Assembly (NCBI GenBank): GCA_001793775.1
Contig: MGIN01000009.1
Span: forward strand, 1 to 15,839
Length of the DNA stretch: 15,839 nt
Direction: 5' to 3'
Source: Candidatus Wolfebacteria bacterium GWA1_42_9
Lineage (GTDB): Bacteria > Patescibacteriota > Minisyncoccia > UBA6257 > JAGOQP01
Under the pieces are notes generated by a model. The model did no database searches. It saw only the letters and a list, made by a program, of their open reading frames with translations, and was not told the DNA's origin. Position 1 is the first letter of the stretch. Every line of letters begins with the position of its first letter. This document shows positions 1-5,710 of this stretch, piece by piece. The position numbers and the translations under genes are program-made.

Positions 1-233
1 GATTATGTCCCAACTGCAGACACTATCAGAGACTGAAACAGAGGAATCCTCTCAAACTCTGGCATAGGAAGTGTCAGTGTGGAGGAACCAAAAGCAGTAA
101 TGGTATCTATATTAATACCATCCAACACCAGCACGGAGATACTCCTTGTCCCAATGAATTTGAGACCTCTTACTCTCCGGAGAGACCAGAGATCGTGTAT
201 TGTGAACAATGCTATAACCAGGAAGTTGTCTAA
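1..233 (+). CDS. C-terminal part of a zinc-ribbon protein (5' truncated)
   Basis: The reading frame is open from base 3 to the TAA at 231-233 and gives 76 residues with no start codon, so the gene begins outside the window. It is Cys/His-rich: CPNC at fragment residues 2-5, KCQCGG at 23-28, HQH at 42-44, Cys49, and a C-terminal ETSYSPERPEIVYCEQCY block with Cys67 and Cys70. Paired cysteines of this kind indicate one or two structural zinc sites. I recall this C-terminal block from small zinc-ribbon proteins of CPR bacteria, whose function is unknown to me; that is memory, not a search. The antisense frame and a GTG-started frame over the same bases look like shadows, because neither carries a recognisable pattern. 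Confidence 0.75.
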   Translation, partial: LCPNCRHYQRLKQRNPLKLWHRKCQCGGTKSSNGIYINTIQHQHGDTPCPNEFETSYSPERPEIVYCEQCYNQEVV

Positions 234-234
234 A

Positions 235-262
235 ACATCAGTACTGTATACAGTACTGATGT
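235..262. repeat. Perfect 28-nt palindrome after the zinc-ribbon gene
   Basis: ACATCAGTACTG (235-246) and CAGTACTGATGT (251-262) are exact reverse complements around TATA, so all 28 bases are self-complementary. It starts one base after the stop codon. Only a mixed T-rich stretch follows, not a clean T-run, so it is either a weak terminator/3'-end hairpin for the upstream gene or a dyad operator just upstream of the promoter at 271-298. The sequence does not decide between them. Confidence 0.7.
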
Positions 263-270
263 CGTGTTCT

Positions 271-298
271 TTGTATTTGCTGACGTTATTGGTATAAT
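271..298 (+). promoter_or_regulatory. Probable promoter of the membrane-protein gene
   Basis: A consensus -10 TATAAT (293-298) is preceded by TGG, giving an extended -10 (TGn). The best -35 candidate is TTGTAT (271-276) with a 16-nt spacer, a poor match that the extended -10 could offset. The predicted start near 305 leaves about 15 nt before the ATG at 320. Confidence 0.55.
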
Positions 299-319
299 CT
301 ATGCATTGATTTTTTGATT

Positions 320-1666
320 ATGGAAAAGAAAAAACTCATCAAAGTAGTGGATATTATTCGGACATCGGAAAGCAGAAAAACAAAGGACAGAACCCAAGCC
401 TTTGAATCTGAAGAAAAAAAAGACGAAGTCAAAATAGCGGAAGAGGAGCTGGTATCCCCGGAAATCGATTGGCTGCCGGAAACGACCGATAGAGAGAGTC
501 AGAGAACGAAGAAGAAGCCAAAGAAAGTATTTAAAAGAATAATCAGGGTAGTTATTGCCGTCGGATTGTTGGTGGTTTTGTTTTATCTGGCGACTTCGGT
601 CTTACCGAAGGTGGATATTAAAATTTTCACCAAGAAAGTTAACTGGTCATTTGAAGGGGCGATTACCGCCAACAAAAACATCAACCAGATAGACGCCGAT
701 TCCAAACAAATCCCTGCCGAGGTTTTAACCAAAAACGGAAATCAAGTTTTCAATTTTACTCCTACCGGAAAGAAGTCTGGTGAAAACAAGGCCAAGGGAA
801 CAATTACTATTATTAATAATTTTGGAACCAGTTCTCAGCCTCTGGTAGCCACTACCCGTTTTCAGACAGCTGACGGAAAGATTTTTCGTTTAATTTCAGC
901 CATCACCGTTCCTCCGGCAAAAATGGTTAATGGCAAACTTCAGCCGTCTTCCATCAATGCCCAGGTGATTGCTGATAAAGCCGGGCCGGATTATAACGTC
1001 GGTCCTCAGGAGAAATTCACCATTCCTGGATTTCAGGGGACGGAAAAATATAACGGTTTTTATGCCCGTTCCGATAAACCGATGACTGGCGGAGCTATCG
1101 GCGAAGTTTCTTTTGCTACCGAGGAAGATGTCACCAAAGCTCAAAGTGAAGCCGAAACCAGATTAAAGGAGGCACTTCTTTCCGGAACGGTCATTAATCT
1201 CCCGGAAGGATTCCTTTATCTGAAAGATGCCGATAATCTTTCGGTTACCAAAAAAACAACCGATGCCTCTCTTAATGAAAACGGTCAGTTTTCCGTATTT
1301 GTTGAAGGCCAGATTTCTATCGTTGCTTTTAAGGAAAGTGATTTATTGCAGCTTTTGAAGGAGCTGGCTTTTAAGGAAAATGTTTCTAAAGAATATTTTC
1401 AGGTTGAAAAAGAGATAAACTATCAAAAACCGCAGATTGACTGGAAAGCAGGTAAAATGGAAATTCCTTTGAAATATTCCACTGTTTTCTCGGCTCCTCT
1501 GGATGTTGAAAAAATAAAGAGAGAAGTTGTCGGCAAAAAGGAAACTGAACTGAAATCCTATATTCTGTCACTGGCCGGGATTGATAAACTCAATGTCTCT
1601 TTCTGGCCTTTTTGGGTAAAAAGCGTCCCCAATAAACAAAACAAGGTAAACATAGCGGTGGAGTGA
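320..1666 (+). CDS. Single-pass membrane-anchored protein with large external domain, baseplate-J-like
   Basis: The protein is 448 residues from the ATG at 320; a TTG six bases upstream is a weaker alternative. Residues 1-72 are highly charged and probably cytoplasmic. A basic patch (KKKPKKVFKR) leads into one hydrophobic segment at about 73-95, and the remaining roughly 350 residues should lie outside the membrane. The region around RFQTADGKIFRL, ITVPP, ADKAGPDYNVGP and FTIPGFQGTEKY resembles proteins of CPR genomes sometimes named baseplate J/gp47-like; I recall this pattern rather than having searched it. No catalytic motif is visible. The gene has its own promoter and is separated from infA by 123 nt with another promoter, so it need not be functionally linked to translation. 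An envelope or surface-structure role is possible but unproven. Confidence 0.7.
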   Translation: MEKKKLIKVVDIIRTSESRKTKDRTQAFESEEKKDEVKIAEEELVSPEIDWLPETTDRESQRTKKKPKKVFKRIIRVVIAVGLLVVLFYLATSVLPKVDIKIFTKKVNWSFEGAITANKNINQIDADSKQIPAEVLTKNGNQVFNFTPTGKKSGENKAKGTITIINNFGTSSQPLVATTRFQTADGKIFRLISAITVPPAKMVNGKLQPSSINAQVIADKAGPDYNVGPQEKFTIPGFQGTEKYNGFYARSDKPMTGGAIGEVSFATEEDVTKAQSEAETRLKEALLSGTVINLPEGFLYLKDADNLSVTKKTTDASLNENGQFSVFVEGQISIVAFKESDLLQLLKELAFKENVSKEYFQVEKEINYQKPQIDWKAGKMEIPLKYSTVFSAPLDVEKIKREVVGKKETELKSYILSLAGIDKLNVSFWPFWVKSVPNKQNKVNIAVE

Positions 1667-1700
1667 GGATGGTATATAGTATTTTGTAGTTAGTATTTGG

Positions 1701-1740
1701 TACTAGATTAGTGTATTCGTACGTGATTAGTAATCTGGTA
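1701..1740. repeat. Inverted repeat with right-arm-type heptads upstream of infA
   Basis: TACTAGATTA (1701-1710) pairs with TAATCTGGTA (1731-1740), 10 bp with one G-U. The surrounding bases (about 1685-1740) are built from ATTNGTA-type words such as TTTGGTA, ATTCGTA and ATTAGTA, the same vocabulary as the right arms of the family B hairpins at tuf, rpsJ and rplD. A proper TACNAAT left arm is missing, so this looks like a degenerate copy. It could act as the 3' end of the membrane-protein transcript. Confidence 0.45.
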
Positions 1741-1749
1741 GGGAAACTC

Positions 1750-1778
1750 TTGACTTTATTGTTGTTTTTTTCTATCAT
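1750..1778 (+). promoter_or_regulatory. Promoter of the infA-alpha operon, near-leaderless
   Basis: TTGACT (-35, 1750-1755) and TATCAT (-10, 1773-1778) are separated by exactly 17 nt; both match the housekeeping sigma consensus at five of six positions. Transcription would start near 1785, only about 5 nt before the infA ATG at 1790. The mRNA would be essentially leaderless, which fits the absence of a Shine-Dalgarno sequence there. Confidence 0.7.
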
Positions 1779-1789
1779 TTCTTTCATTA

Positions 1790-2002
1790 ATGTCTGACCA
1801 AGAAAAAGCCAATACTCTGGAAGGAAGAGTGGTTGAAGCTTTACCTTCAGCCACTTTTCGGGTAGAAACTTTTCAAGGAATTATTCTTTGCCACTTGGCG
1901 GGGAAGATGAGAATCCACCACATTAAAGTGATGCCGGGAGACAGGGTTCTTTTGAAACTTGGTCCTGACGGCAAGAGGGGGATTGTTACAAGGAGATTGT
2001 AG
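1790..2002 (+). CDS. infA: Translation initiation factor IF-1
   Basis: IF-1 is a small OB-fold (S1-like) protein that binds the 30S A site and supports IF-2 and IF-3 during initiation. The 70-residue product has the family pattern: GRVVEALPSATFRVE at 12-26, a HLAGKMR loop at 35-41, and a PGDRVLLKL strand near 49-57, ending in VTRRL. The length is close to the usual 70-73 residues. The ATG at 1790 is the natural start, and no Shine-Dalgarno sequence precedes it. The gene leads the alpha-operon block infA-rpmJ-rpsM-rpsK-rpsD-rpoA-rplQ, the standard neighbour order in many bacteria. The promoter at 1750-1778 drives it. Confidence 0.95.
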   Translation: MSDQEKANTLEGRVVEALPSATFRVETFQGIILCHLAGKMRIHHIKVMPGDRVLLKLGPDGKRGIVTRRL

Positions 2003-2003
2003 A

Positions 2004-2097
2004 GTATCGATGCCAATATACAAATGATACTAATCATACAAATAAAGAATTTGTATCATTGGTAAATTAGTACATTTGCATTGCTACGCTTTAGCAT
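2004..2097 (+). repeat. Family D intergenic hairpin before rpmJ
   Basis: The element begins two bases after the infA stop and runs to the rpmJ ATG. The left arm is made of the words ATGCCAAT, ATACAAAT, GATACTAAT and CATACAAAT; the right arm has ATTTGTATC, ATTGGTAA, ATTAGTAC and a CATTGC end. The arms fold back on each other with scattered mismatches, mainly at the fourth base of each word. A short GCTA/TAGC hairpin follows (GCTACGCTTTAGC) and ends three bases before the ATG. Near-copies lie before rpsD, rpoA and rplQ in the same orientation. Confidence 0.8.
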
Positions 2098-2211
2098 ATG
2101 AAGGTAAAAGCTTCAGTCAAGAAAATGTGTAAGAATTGTAAAACTGTTCGTCGCCGGGGCAGGATTTATGTTATCTGTAAAAACGTCAAACATAAACAGC
2201 GCCAGGGCTAA
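2098..2211 (+). CDS. rpmJ: 50S ribosomal protein L36 (zinc-binding form)
   Basis: The 37-residue protein is MKVKASVKKMCKNCK at its start and ends in HKQRQG. Cys11, Cys14, Cys27 and His32 form the C-x2-C-x12-C-x4-H zinc ribbon of the C+ form of L36, so the zinc site is intact. L36 is the smallest 50S protein, binds 23S rRNA near the stalk base and assembles late. Its position between infA and rpsM is the classical one. The ATG lies directly after the family D hairpin and has no Shine-Dalgarno sequence. Confidence 0.95.
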   Translation: MKVKASVKKMCKNCKTVRRRGRIYVICKNVKHKQRQG

Positions 2212-2321
2212 CAACGCGATGCCAATCTGCGAATGTAATGCCAATATGGCGAATTGCGAATGGGATTTATTAGCAATTAGTGGATTGGCATAAAATTAGC
2301 ATATTAGAATCATTTAGAGCT
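2212..2321 (+). repeat. Family A intergenic hairpin before rpsM
   Basis: The element fills the whole gap. The left arm (2218-2261) consists of words GATGCCAAT, CTGCGAAT, ATGCCAAT, GGCGAAT and TGCGAAT; the loop is GGGATTT (2262-2268); the right arm (2269-2311) consists of ATTAGCA, ATTAGTGG, ATTGGCAT, ATTAGCAT and ATTAGAATC. Words pair in nested order, with the mismatch usually at the base before AAT. Bases 2212-2310 are identical, by eye, to 2706-2804 before rpsK. Further copies precede rplB, rpsS and rpsN. Confidence 0.85.
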
Positions 2322-2705
2322 ATGCGATTACTCGGTGTTAACATTCCTGATCAAAAAAAAGTAACGACTGCTTTAACCTATTTTTACGGCATAGGTCAAT
2401 CTTTGGCTGAAAAAATAGTTGCTGAAACTAAAATTGATGTCAATAAAAGAACCAAAGACCTTTCTCCCGAAGAGATAAACAAAATAAAAGAGTTTATTGA
2501 AAAACATTACAAGGTGGAAGGAGAGCTGCGTCAGATTGTCAGAGGCAATATTGAGCGCATGAAAAACATCGGCGCTTATCGGGGAACAAGACATATGAGA
2601 AAATTGCCGGTCCGAGGCCAAAGAACCAAAACTAATTCTCGGACTGTCAGAGGAAACGTCAGAAAGACCGCCGGCAGCGGTAAGAGAAAGGTAGAACTCA
2701 AATAG
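2322..2705 (+). CDS. rpsM: 30S ribosomal protein S13
   Basis: S13 sits in the 30S head, contacts tRNA in the P site and forms bridges to the 50S subunit. The 127-residue product begins MRLLGVNIPDQKK, matching the usual N-terminus closely, and contains the helix-turn region ALTYFYGIGQSLAEKI and the basic tail YRGTRHMRKLPVRGQRTKTNSRT that reaches the P site. An in-frame GTG at 2280 would add 14 residues encoded entirely by the family A repeat, so I take the ATG at 2322. There is no Shine-Dalgarno sequence. The neighbours rpmJ and rpsK are standard. Confidence 0.96.
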   Translation: MRLLGVNIPDQKKVTTALTYFYGIGQSLAEKIVAETKIDVNKRTKDLSPEEINKIKEFIEKHYKVEGELRQIVRGNIERMKNIGAYRGTRHMRKLPVRGQRTKTNSRTVRGNVRKTAGSGKRKVELK

Positions 2706-2812
2706 CAACGCGATGCCAATCTGCGAATGTAATGCCAATATGGCGAATTGCGAATGGGATTTATTAGCAATTAGTGGATTGGCATAAAATTAGCATATTA
2801 GAATAATATAGT
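2706..2812 (+). repeat. Family A intergenic hairpin before rpsK
   Basis: This is a second copy of the element before rpsM, identical over 99 nt (2706-2804) and followed by a different 8-nt tail, AATATAGT, up to the ATG at 2813. The hairpin core runs from 2712 to about 2805. The left boundary coincides with the rpsM stop codon, so the repeat fills the junction exactly. Confidence 0.85.
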
Positions 2813-3256
2813 ATGGGAAAAAAGAAAATAGTCACAAAAATAGAACAGCCGATTGCTGAAGAAAAAAAAGTAACAACCTCAACCGCTAAAGAAAGCGGTC
2901 CTTCGAGAAAGATTGATTCGGGAAAAATTTATATCAATGCCACCTACAATAACATTATTATTACCGCTACCGACCAGGGAGGAAATGTTTTGGCTTGGTC
3001 CTCTTCGGGAAATCTTGGATTTTCCGGACCGAAAAAAGCAACTCCTTTTGCCGCTTCCAAGGTGGTAGCTACCGTTTTGGAAAAAATAAAAAGAAGCGGT
3101 TTGTTTAACGTAGAGGTAATCGTCAAGGGTGTCGGTAGCGGAAGAGATTCAGCTATCAGAACCATCGCCGCTCAGGGGTTGAACATTCTTTCGGTTAAAG
3201 ATGCCACACCTATACCGCACAACGGCCCCCGACCGCCAAAAATAAGAAGAGTATAA
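2813..3256 (+). CDS. rpsK: 30S ribosomal protein S11
   Basis: S11 lies on the 30S platform near the E site and the 3' end of 16S rRNA. Residues 1-36 are a lysine-rich extension without a family motif. The S11 fold begins near GKIYINATYNNIIITATDQ and continues through AWSSSGNLGFSGPKKATPFAA to the C-terminal PIPHNGPRPPKIRRV. The common PHNGCRPPK motif here reads PHNGPRPPK, so the usual cysteine is proline. At 147 residues the protein is somewhat longer than typical (about 125-130) because of the N-terminal extension. The start ATG at 2813 abuts the repeat and has no Shine-Dalgarno sequence. Confidence 0.96.
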   Translation: MGKKKIVTKIEQPIAEEKKVTTSTAKESGPSRKIDSGKIYINATYNNIIITATDQGGNVLAWSSSGNLGFSGPKKATPFAASKVVATVLEKIKRSGLFNVEVIVKGVGSGRDSAIRTIAAQGLNILSVKDATPIPHNGPRPPKIRRV

Positions 3257-3350
3257 AGTATCAATACCAATATACGAAAGTACTAATTATACAAATAAGT
3301 AATTTGTATCATTGGCAGATTAGTATATTGGCATCGCTACGCTTTAGCAT
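3257..3350 (+). repeat. Family D intergenic hairpin before rpsD
   Basis: This is the most diverged family D copy. The left words are ATACCAAT, ATACGAAA, GTACTAAT and TATACAAAT; the right words are ATTTGTATC, ATTGGCAG, ATTAGTAT and ATTGGCATCGC. Many differences from the rpmJ copy fall at the variable word position, and the hairpin is kept. The GCTACGCTTTAGCAT 3' block before the ATG is identical to that of rpmJ. Confidence 0.8.
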
Positions 3351-3968
3351 ATGAGACTTCTAAAATCCAAAGAAAAAAAGGAAAGAGCGTTGGGAACAAA
3401 GCTTGGCCTGAAAGCTTATCGTTGCAGTTCTCCCAAATGCGCCACTATCAGAAGGCCTTCCCGTCCGGGAATGCACGGAAGAAAATTTGTCCGGGGAGGA
3501 TCAGAATTCAAACTTCAGCTGATGGAGAAACAAAAAATAAAAGTCTCTTACGGTTTAACCGAAAGACAGATGAAGAATATCTTTAAAAAGGCCTCTGAGA
3601 GCAAAAAATCAGCCATTGATTTTATCAATCAGAAACTGGAAATGAGGCTGGACAGCGTTGTTTTCCGGATGGGATTGACTCCTTCTCTGATTATGGCAAG
3701 ACATTTGGTCAGCCACGGTCATTTTTTGGTCAACGGTCGAAAAGTTACCATTCCTTCTTATCAAGTTAGAGTTGGAGATATTGTCGCAGTTAAGGAAAAA
3801 ATGGCACAGCACCTTCTCTTCAAGGATCTGAAGAATATTCTGAAGGTATCCAAAGATTCGTGGTTTTCTATCGATCCGGAAAAACTTGAAGGTAAGGTAA
3901 AATCCATGCCTCAGGCAGTCGAACTTCCTTTTAATATCAACTTGGTGGTCGATTATTATTCACGTTAG
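3351..3968 (+). CDS. rpsD: 30S ribosomal protein S4
   Basis: S4 is a primary 16S rRNA binding protein that starts assembly of the 30S body, and in many bacteria it feeds back on the alpha operon. The 205-residue product has the S4 N-terminal domain with PGMHGRK near 39-45 and an S4 RNA-binding domain at about 98-150 (MRLDSVVFRMGL, ARHLVSHGHFLVNGRKV). The N-terminal zinc knuckle is incomplete: Cys25 and Cys30 (C-x4-C, the second half of the usual motif) remain, but the first CxxC pair near the N-terminus is absent. The protein therefore probably does not bind zinc in the classical way. The start ATG is unambiguous and lacks a Shine-Dalgarno sequence. Confidence 0.96.
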   Translation: MRLLKSKEKKERALGTKLGLKAYRCSSPKCATIRRPSRPGMHGRKFVRGGSEFKLQLMEKQKIKVSYGLTERQMKNIFKKASESKKSAIDFINQKLEMRLDSVVFRMGLTPSLIMARHLVSHGHFLVNGRKVTIPSYQVRVGDIVAVKEKMAQHLLFKDLKNILKVSKDSWFSIDPEKLEGKVKSMPQAVELPFNINLVVDYYSR

Positions 3969-3976
3969 AAACTGAA

Positions 3977-4070
3977 GTATCGATGCCAATATACAAATGA
4001 TACTAATCATACAAATAAGGGATTCGTATCATTGGTAAATCAGTATATTCGCATCGCTACGCTTTAGCTT
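3977..4070 (+). repeat. Family D intergenic hairpin before rpoA
   Basis: The element starts at GTATCGATGCC and ends at the rpoA ATG. The left arm matches the rpmJ copy; the loop side differs (AAGGGATTCG) and the right arm carries ATCAGTAT and ATTCGCATCGC. The 3' block reads GCTACGCTTTAGCTT. It is nearly identical to the rplQ copy up to GCTACGCT. Confidence 0.82.
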
Positions 4071-4832
4071 ATGGAATACGCTTTTTTAAGTAAAAACGTC
4101 AGTATCAAAACCGTTTCCGAGTCGGCCTCGGAAGGGGTTTTTGAAATCTCCGGACTTTATCGGGGATACGGCATGACGCTGGGAAATTCTTTGAGGAGAG
4201 TTTTACTTTCGTCTCTTCCGGGAGCGGCCGCTACTCAAATTAAAATCAAGGGAGTGAAACACGAATTCTCTACCATCTCCGATGTTTTGGAGGATGTGGT
4301 GGATATTACTATAAATATTAAAAAAATCAGATTTAAAATTTTTTCCGACGAACCGCAAGTTTTAACGCTCAAGAAAAAGGGGGCGGGGAAAATTACCGCC
4401 GGTGATTTTAAAGCCAACGCCCAGATAGAGATAGTTAATCCCGAAGTTCATTTGGCGACTATCACCTCCAAAAGTGCCGAGTTGGATATGGAAATTGTCG
4501 TGGAAAAAGGACTGGGATATTCACCGGTGGAAACCAGGAAAACAGAAAAATTACCTATTGGCTCAATTGCCATTGATGCTCTCTTTACTCCCGTGGTTAA
4601 TGTTAATTTCGAAGTGGAAAATATGCGGGTGGGGGACCGAACCGATTACAACCGTCTTATTTTGACCATCGAGACCGATAAAACCATCACTCCCTCACAG
4701 GCTCTTCATAAAGCTGCCAGTATTTTTAAAGATCATATAGAAATTGTCTTGGGGGTTAATGTTAAAGACGAATCGGGAGCGAAAAAGAAAGAGTCCGAAG
4801 TCAAGAAAGCAACAAAGAAGAGTAAAAAATAG
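4071..4832 (+). CDS. rpoA: RNA polymerase alpha subunit lacking the C-terminal domain
   Basis: The alpha dimer nucleates assembly of RNA polymerase. The N-terminal domain is well preserved: SGLYRGYGMTLGNSLRRVLLSSLPG at 27-51, KGVKHEFSTISDVLEDVVDI at 60-79, the internal insert domain, and a dimerisation helix ending in ALHKAASIFKDHIEIVLG near 228. After that only a lysine-rich tail of about 25 residues remains (NVKDES, then KKKESEVKK and KKSKK). A typical alpha is about 310-330 residues and carries a helix-hairpin-helix C-terminal domain that contacts UP elements and activators; here, at 253 residues, it is missing. The stop is clean and followed at once by a conserved repeat, so a sequencing error is unlikely. 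The gene is in the standard rpsD-rpoA-rplQ order. Confidence 0.96.
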   Translation: MEYAFLSKNVSIKTVSESASEGVFEISGLYRGYGMTLGNSLRRVLLSSLPGAAATQIKIKGVKHEFSTISDVLEDVVDITINIKKIRFKIFSDEPQVLTLKKKGAGKITAGDFKANAQIEIVNPEVHLATITSKSAELDMEIVVEKGLGYSPVETRKTEKLPIGSIAIDALFTPVVNVNFEVENMRVGDRTDYNRLILTIETDKTITPSQALHKAASIFKDHIEIVLGVNVKDESGAKKKESEVKKATKKSKK

Positions 4833-4839
4833 ATACTAA

Positions 4840-4933
4840 GTATCGATGCCAATATACAAATGATACTAATCATACAAATAAGGGATTCGTATCATTGGTA
4901 AATCAGTATATTCGCATCGCTACGCTCAAGCGT
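4840..4933 (+). repeat. Family D intergenic hairpin before rplQ
   Basis: It is identical by eye to the rpoA copy from GTATCGATGCC through GCTACGCT. It differs in the last seven bases (CAAGCGT instead of TTAGCTT), which turns the 3' block into a perfect ACGCT/AGCGT hairpin whose last base touches the ATG at 4934. Confidence 0.82.
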
Positions 4934-5290
4934 ATGAGACATTTAAAGAAAGGAAAAAAATTCGGAAGAGAAAAGGGACAAAGAAAGGCCTTTCTTAGGA
5001 GTTTAATAAGCAACCTTATTTTGAAGGGAAAGATTGTTACCACTCAATCCCGGGCAAAGGTTCTAAAAAGCCAGGCGGAAAAACTGGTAACTTTAGCCAA
5101 GAAGCAAAATCTGGCTTCTTTGAGAATTCTTCTTTCTCGTTTGCCCAAGCAGCCAGCTCAGAAACTCTATTACGAAATTGCCCCCCGCTTTCTAGAAAGG
5201 CCGGGAGGGTATCTTACCGTCACCAACTTATCCAAAAGAAGAAAAGGGGACGGGGTCCAGATGAGCAGAATAGAATTTGTAAATAAATAA
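4934..5290 (+). CDS. rplQ: 50S ribosomal protein L17
   Basis: L17 is a 50S protein near the exit-tunnel side of the subunit. The 118-residue product starts MRHLKKGKKFGREKGQRKAF, which matches the family N-terminus (MRH...KLGR...R.A..R.L...L), and ends in GDGVQMSRIEFV, close to the usual C-terminus. A TTG at 4895 would add 13 residues translated from the family D hairpin and is rejected. rplQ closes the alpha operon as in most bacteria. No terminator with a T-run follows. Confidence 0.95.
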   Translation: MRHLKKGKKFGREKGQRKAFLRSLISNLILKGKIVTTQSRAKVLKSQAEKLVTLAKKQNLASLRILLSRLPKQPAQKLYYEIAPRFLERPGGYLTVTNLSKRRKGDGVQMSRIEFVNK

Positions 5291-5291
5291 C

Positions 5292-5357
5292 ATAATGCGA
5301 AACAGCAAAATATTATATGCGAATACTGCGAAAGAAGAAAAAATTATTTCGCATTAT
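5292..5357 (+). repeat. Hairpin between rplQ and the small Phd-like gene
   Basis: ATAATGCGAAA (5292-5302) and TTTCGCATTAT (5347-5357) are perfect 11-nt inverted repeats. Between them lie further TGCGAA(T/A) words (GCGAATA, TGCGAAA). The word type is that of family A and B arms, so this looks like a diverged relative. It ends 15 nt before the start codon at 5373. Confidence 0.6.
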
Positions 5358-5372
5358 ATATCATAAATTCGT

Positions 5373-5582
5373 ATGTCACTGTTTTCTAAAATAAAAAAAA
5401 TACTGGAGACCGAGAATGCCTGTACCATTTCTCAAGACGGAAATCCTCTTTACGTTGTCTTAAAATGGGAAAAGTATCAGCAAATTACCCAAGAAGAAAA
5501 AGATTTGAAATCCCTTAAAGAAAGAGTTGAAGCCGAAGAAAAAGAGGAAGAAGGTATTGACATAAACAGTATTCCCGTTTAG
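5373..5582 (+). CDS. Small Phd/YefM-like protein, no toxin partner visible
   Basis: This is a 69-residue acidic protein. Residues 1-36 read as a short alpha-beta unit with SQDGNPLYVVLKWEKYQQI, similar to the core of Phd/YefM antitoxin-type DNA-binding proteins, in which a (K/N)PxxVVxxxEEY motif is typical. The second half (about 38-60) is a highly charged helix rich in Glu and Lys, probably a coiled coil. No toxin gene follows; the next gene is tuf. It may be a small regulator or a protein that merely shares the fold. The assignment rests on one short motif and is tentative. The coding frame is credible because it fills the gap cleanly between two structured spacers. Confidence 0.6.
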   Translation: MSLFSKIKKILETENACTISQDGNPLYVVLKWEKYQQITQEEKDLKSLKERVEAEEKEEEGIDINSIPV

Positions 5583-5596
5583 TATTATAAGGTTTT

Positions 5597-5671
5597 CTAC
5601 TAATTACTAATCGTGTACGAATATACTAATATGGATTATTGGTATATTGGTATGTAATTCGTAGTTGGTAG
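5597..5671 (+). repeat. Family B intergenic hairpin before tuf
   Basis: The left arm (5597-5630) is CTAC-TAAT, TACTAAT, four spacer bases, TACGAAT, ATACTAAT. The right arm (about 5638-5671) is ATTGGTAT, ATTGGTA, TGTA, ATTCGTA, GTTGGTAG. Both arms are 34 nt with the same spacing as the rplD element: two words, four-base spacer, two words. Pairs at the variable word position include T-G wobbles and mismatches. The tuf ATG follows 39 nt later after an A/T-rich stretch. Confidence 0.75.
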
Positions 5672-5710
5672 CATTAACTTAACAATTAAAATTAAATAAA
5701 AAAGTTTATT

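Noticed and set aside
240..258. LexA/SOS box in AGTACTGTATACAGTACT
   Set aside because: The CTG and CAG half-sites are only 4 nt apart, whereas the enterobacterial LexA box needs CTGT-N8-ACAG; no SOS gene is near.
79..297. GTG-started 72-codon frame at the left edge
   Set aside because: It overlaps the Cys-rich frame that has a recognisable zinc-ribbon C-terminus and crosses the palindrome and promoter.
2280..2321. GTG start 14 codons upstream of rpsM
   Set aside because: The added residues are encoded by the family A repeat, whereas the ATG at 2322 gives the normal S13 N-terminus.
4895..4933. TTG start upstream of rplQ
   Set aside because: It lies in the family D hairpin; the MRHLKKGKK start at 4934 matches L17.
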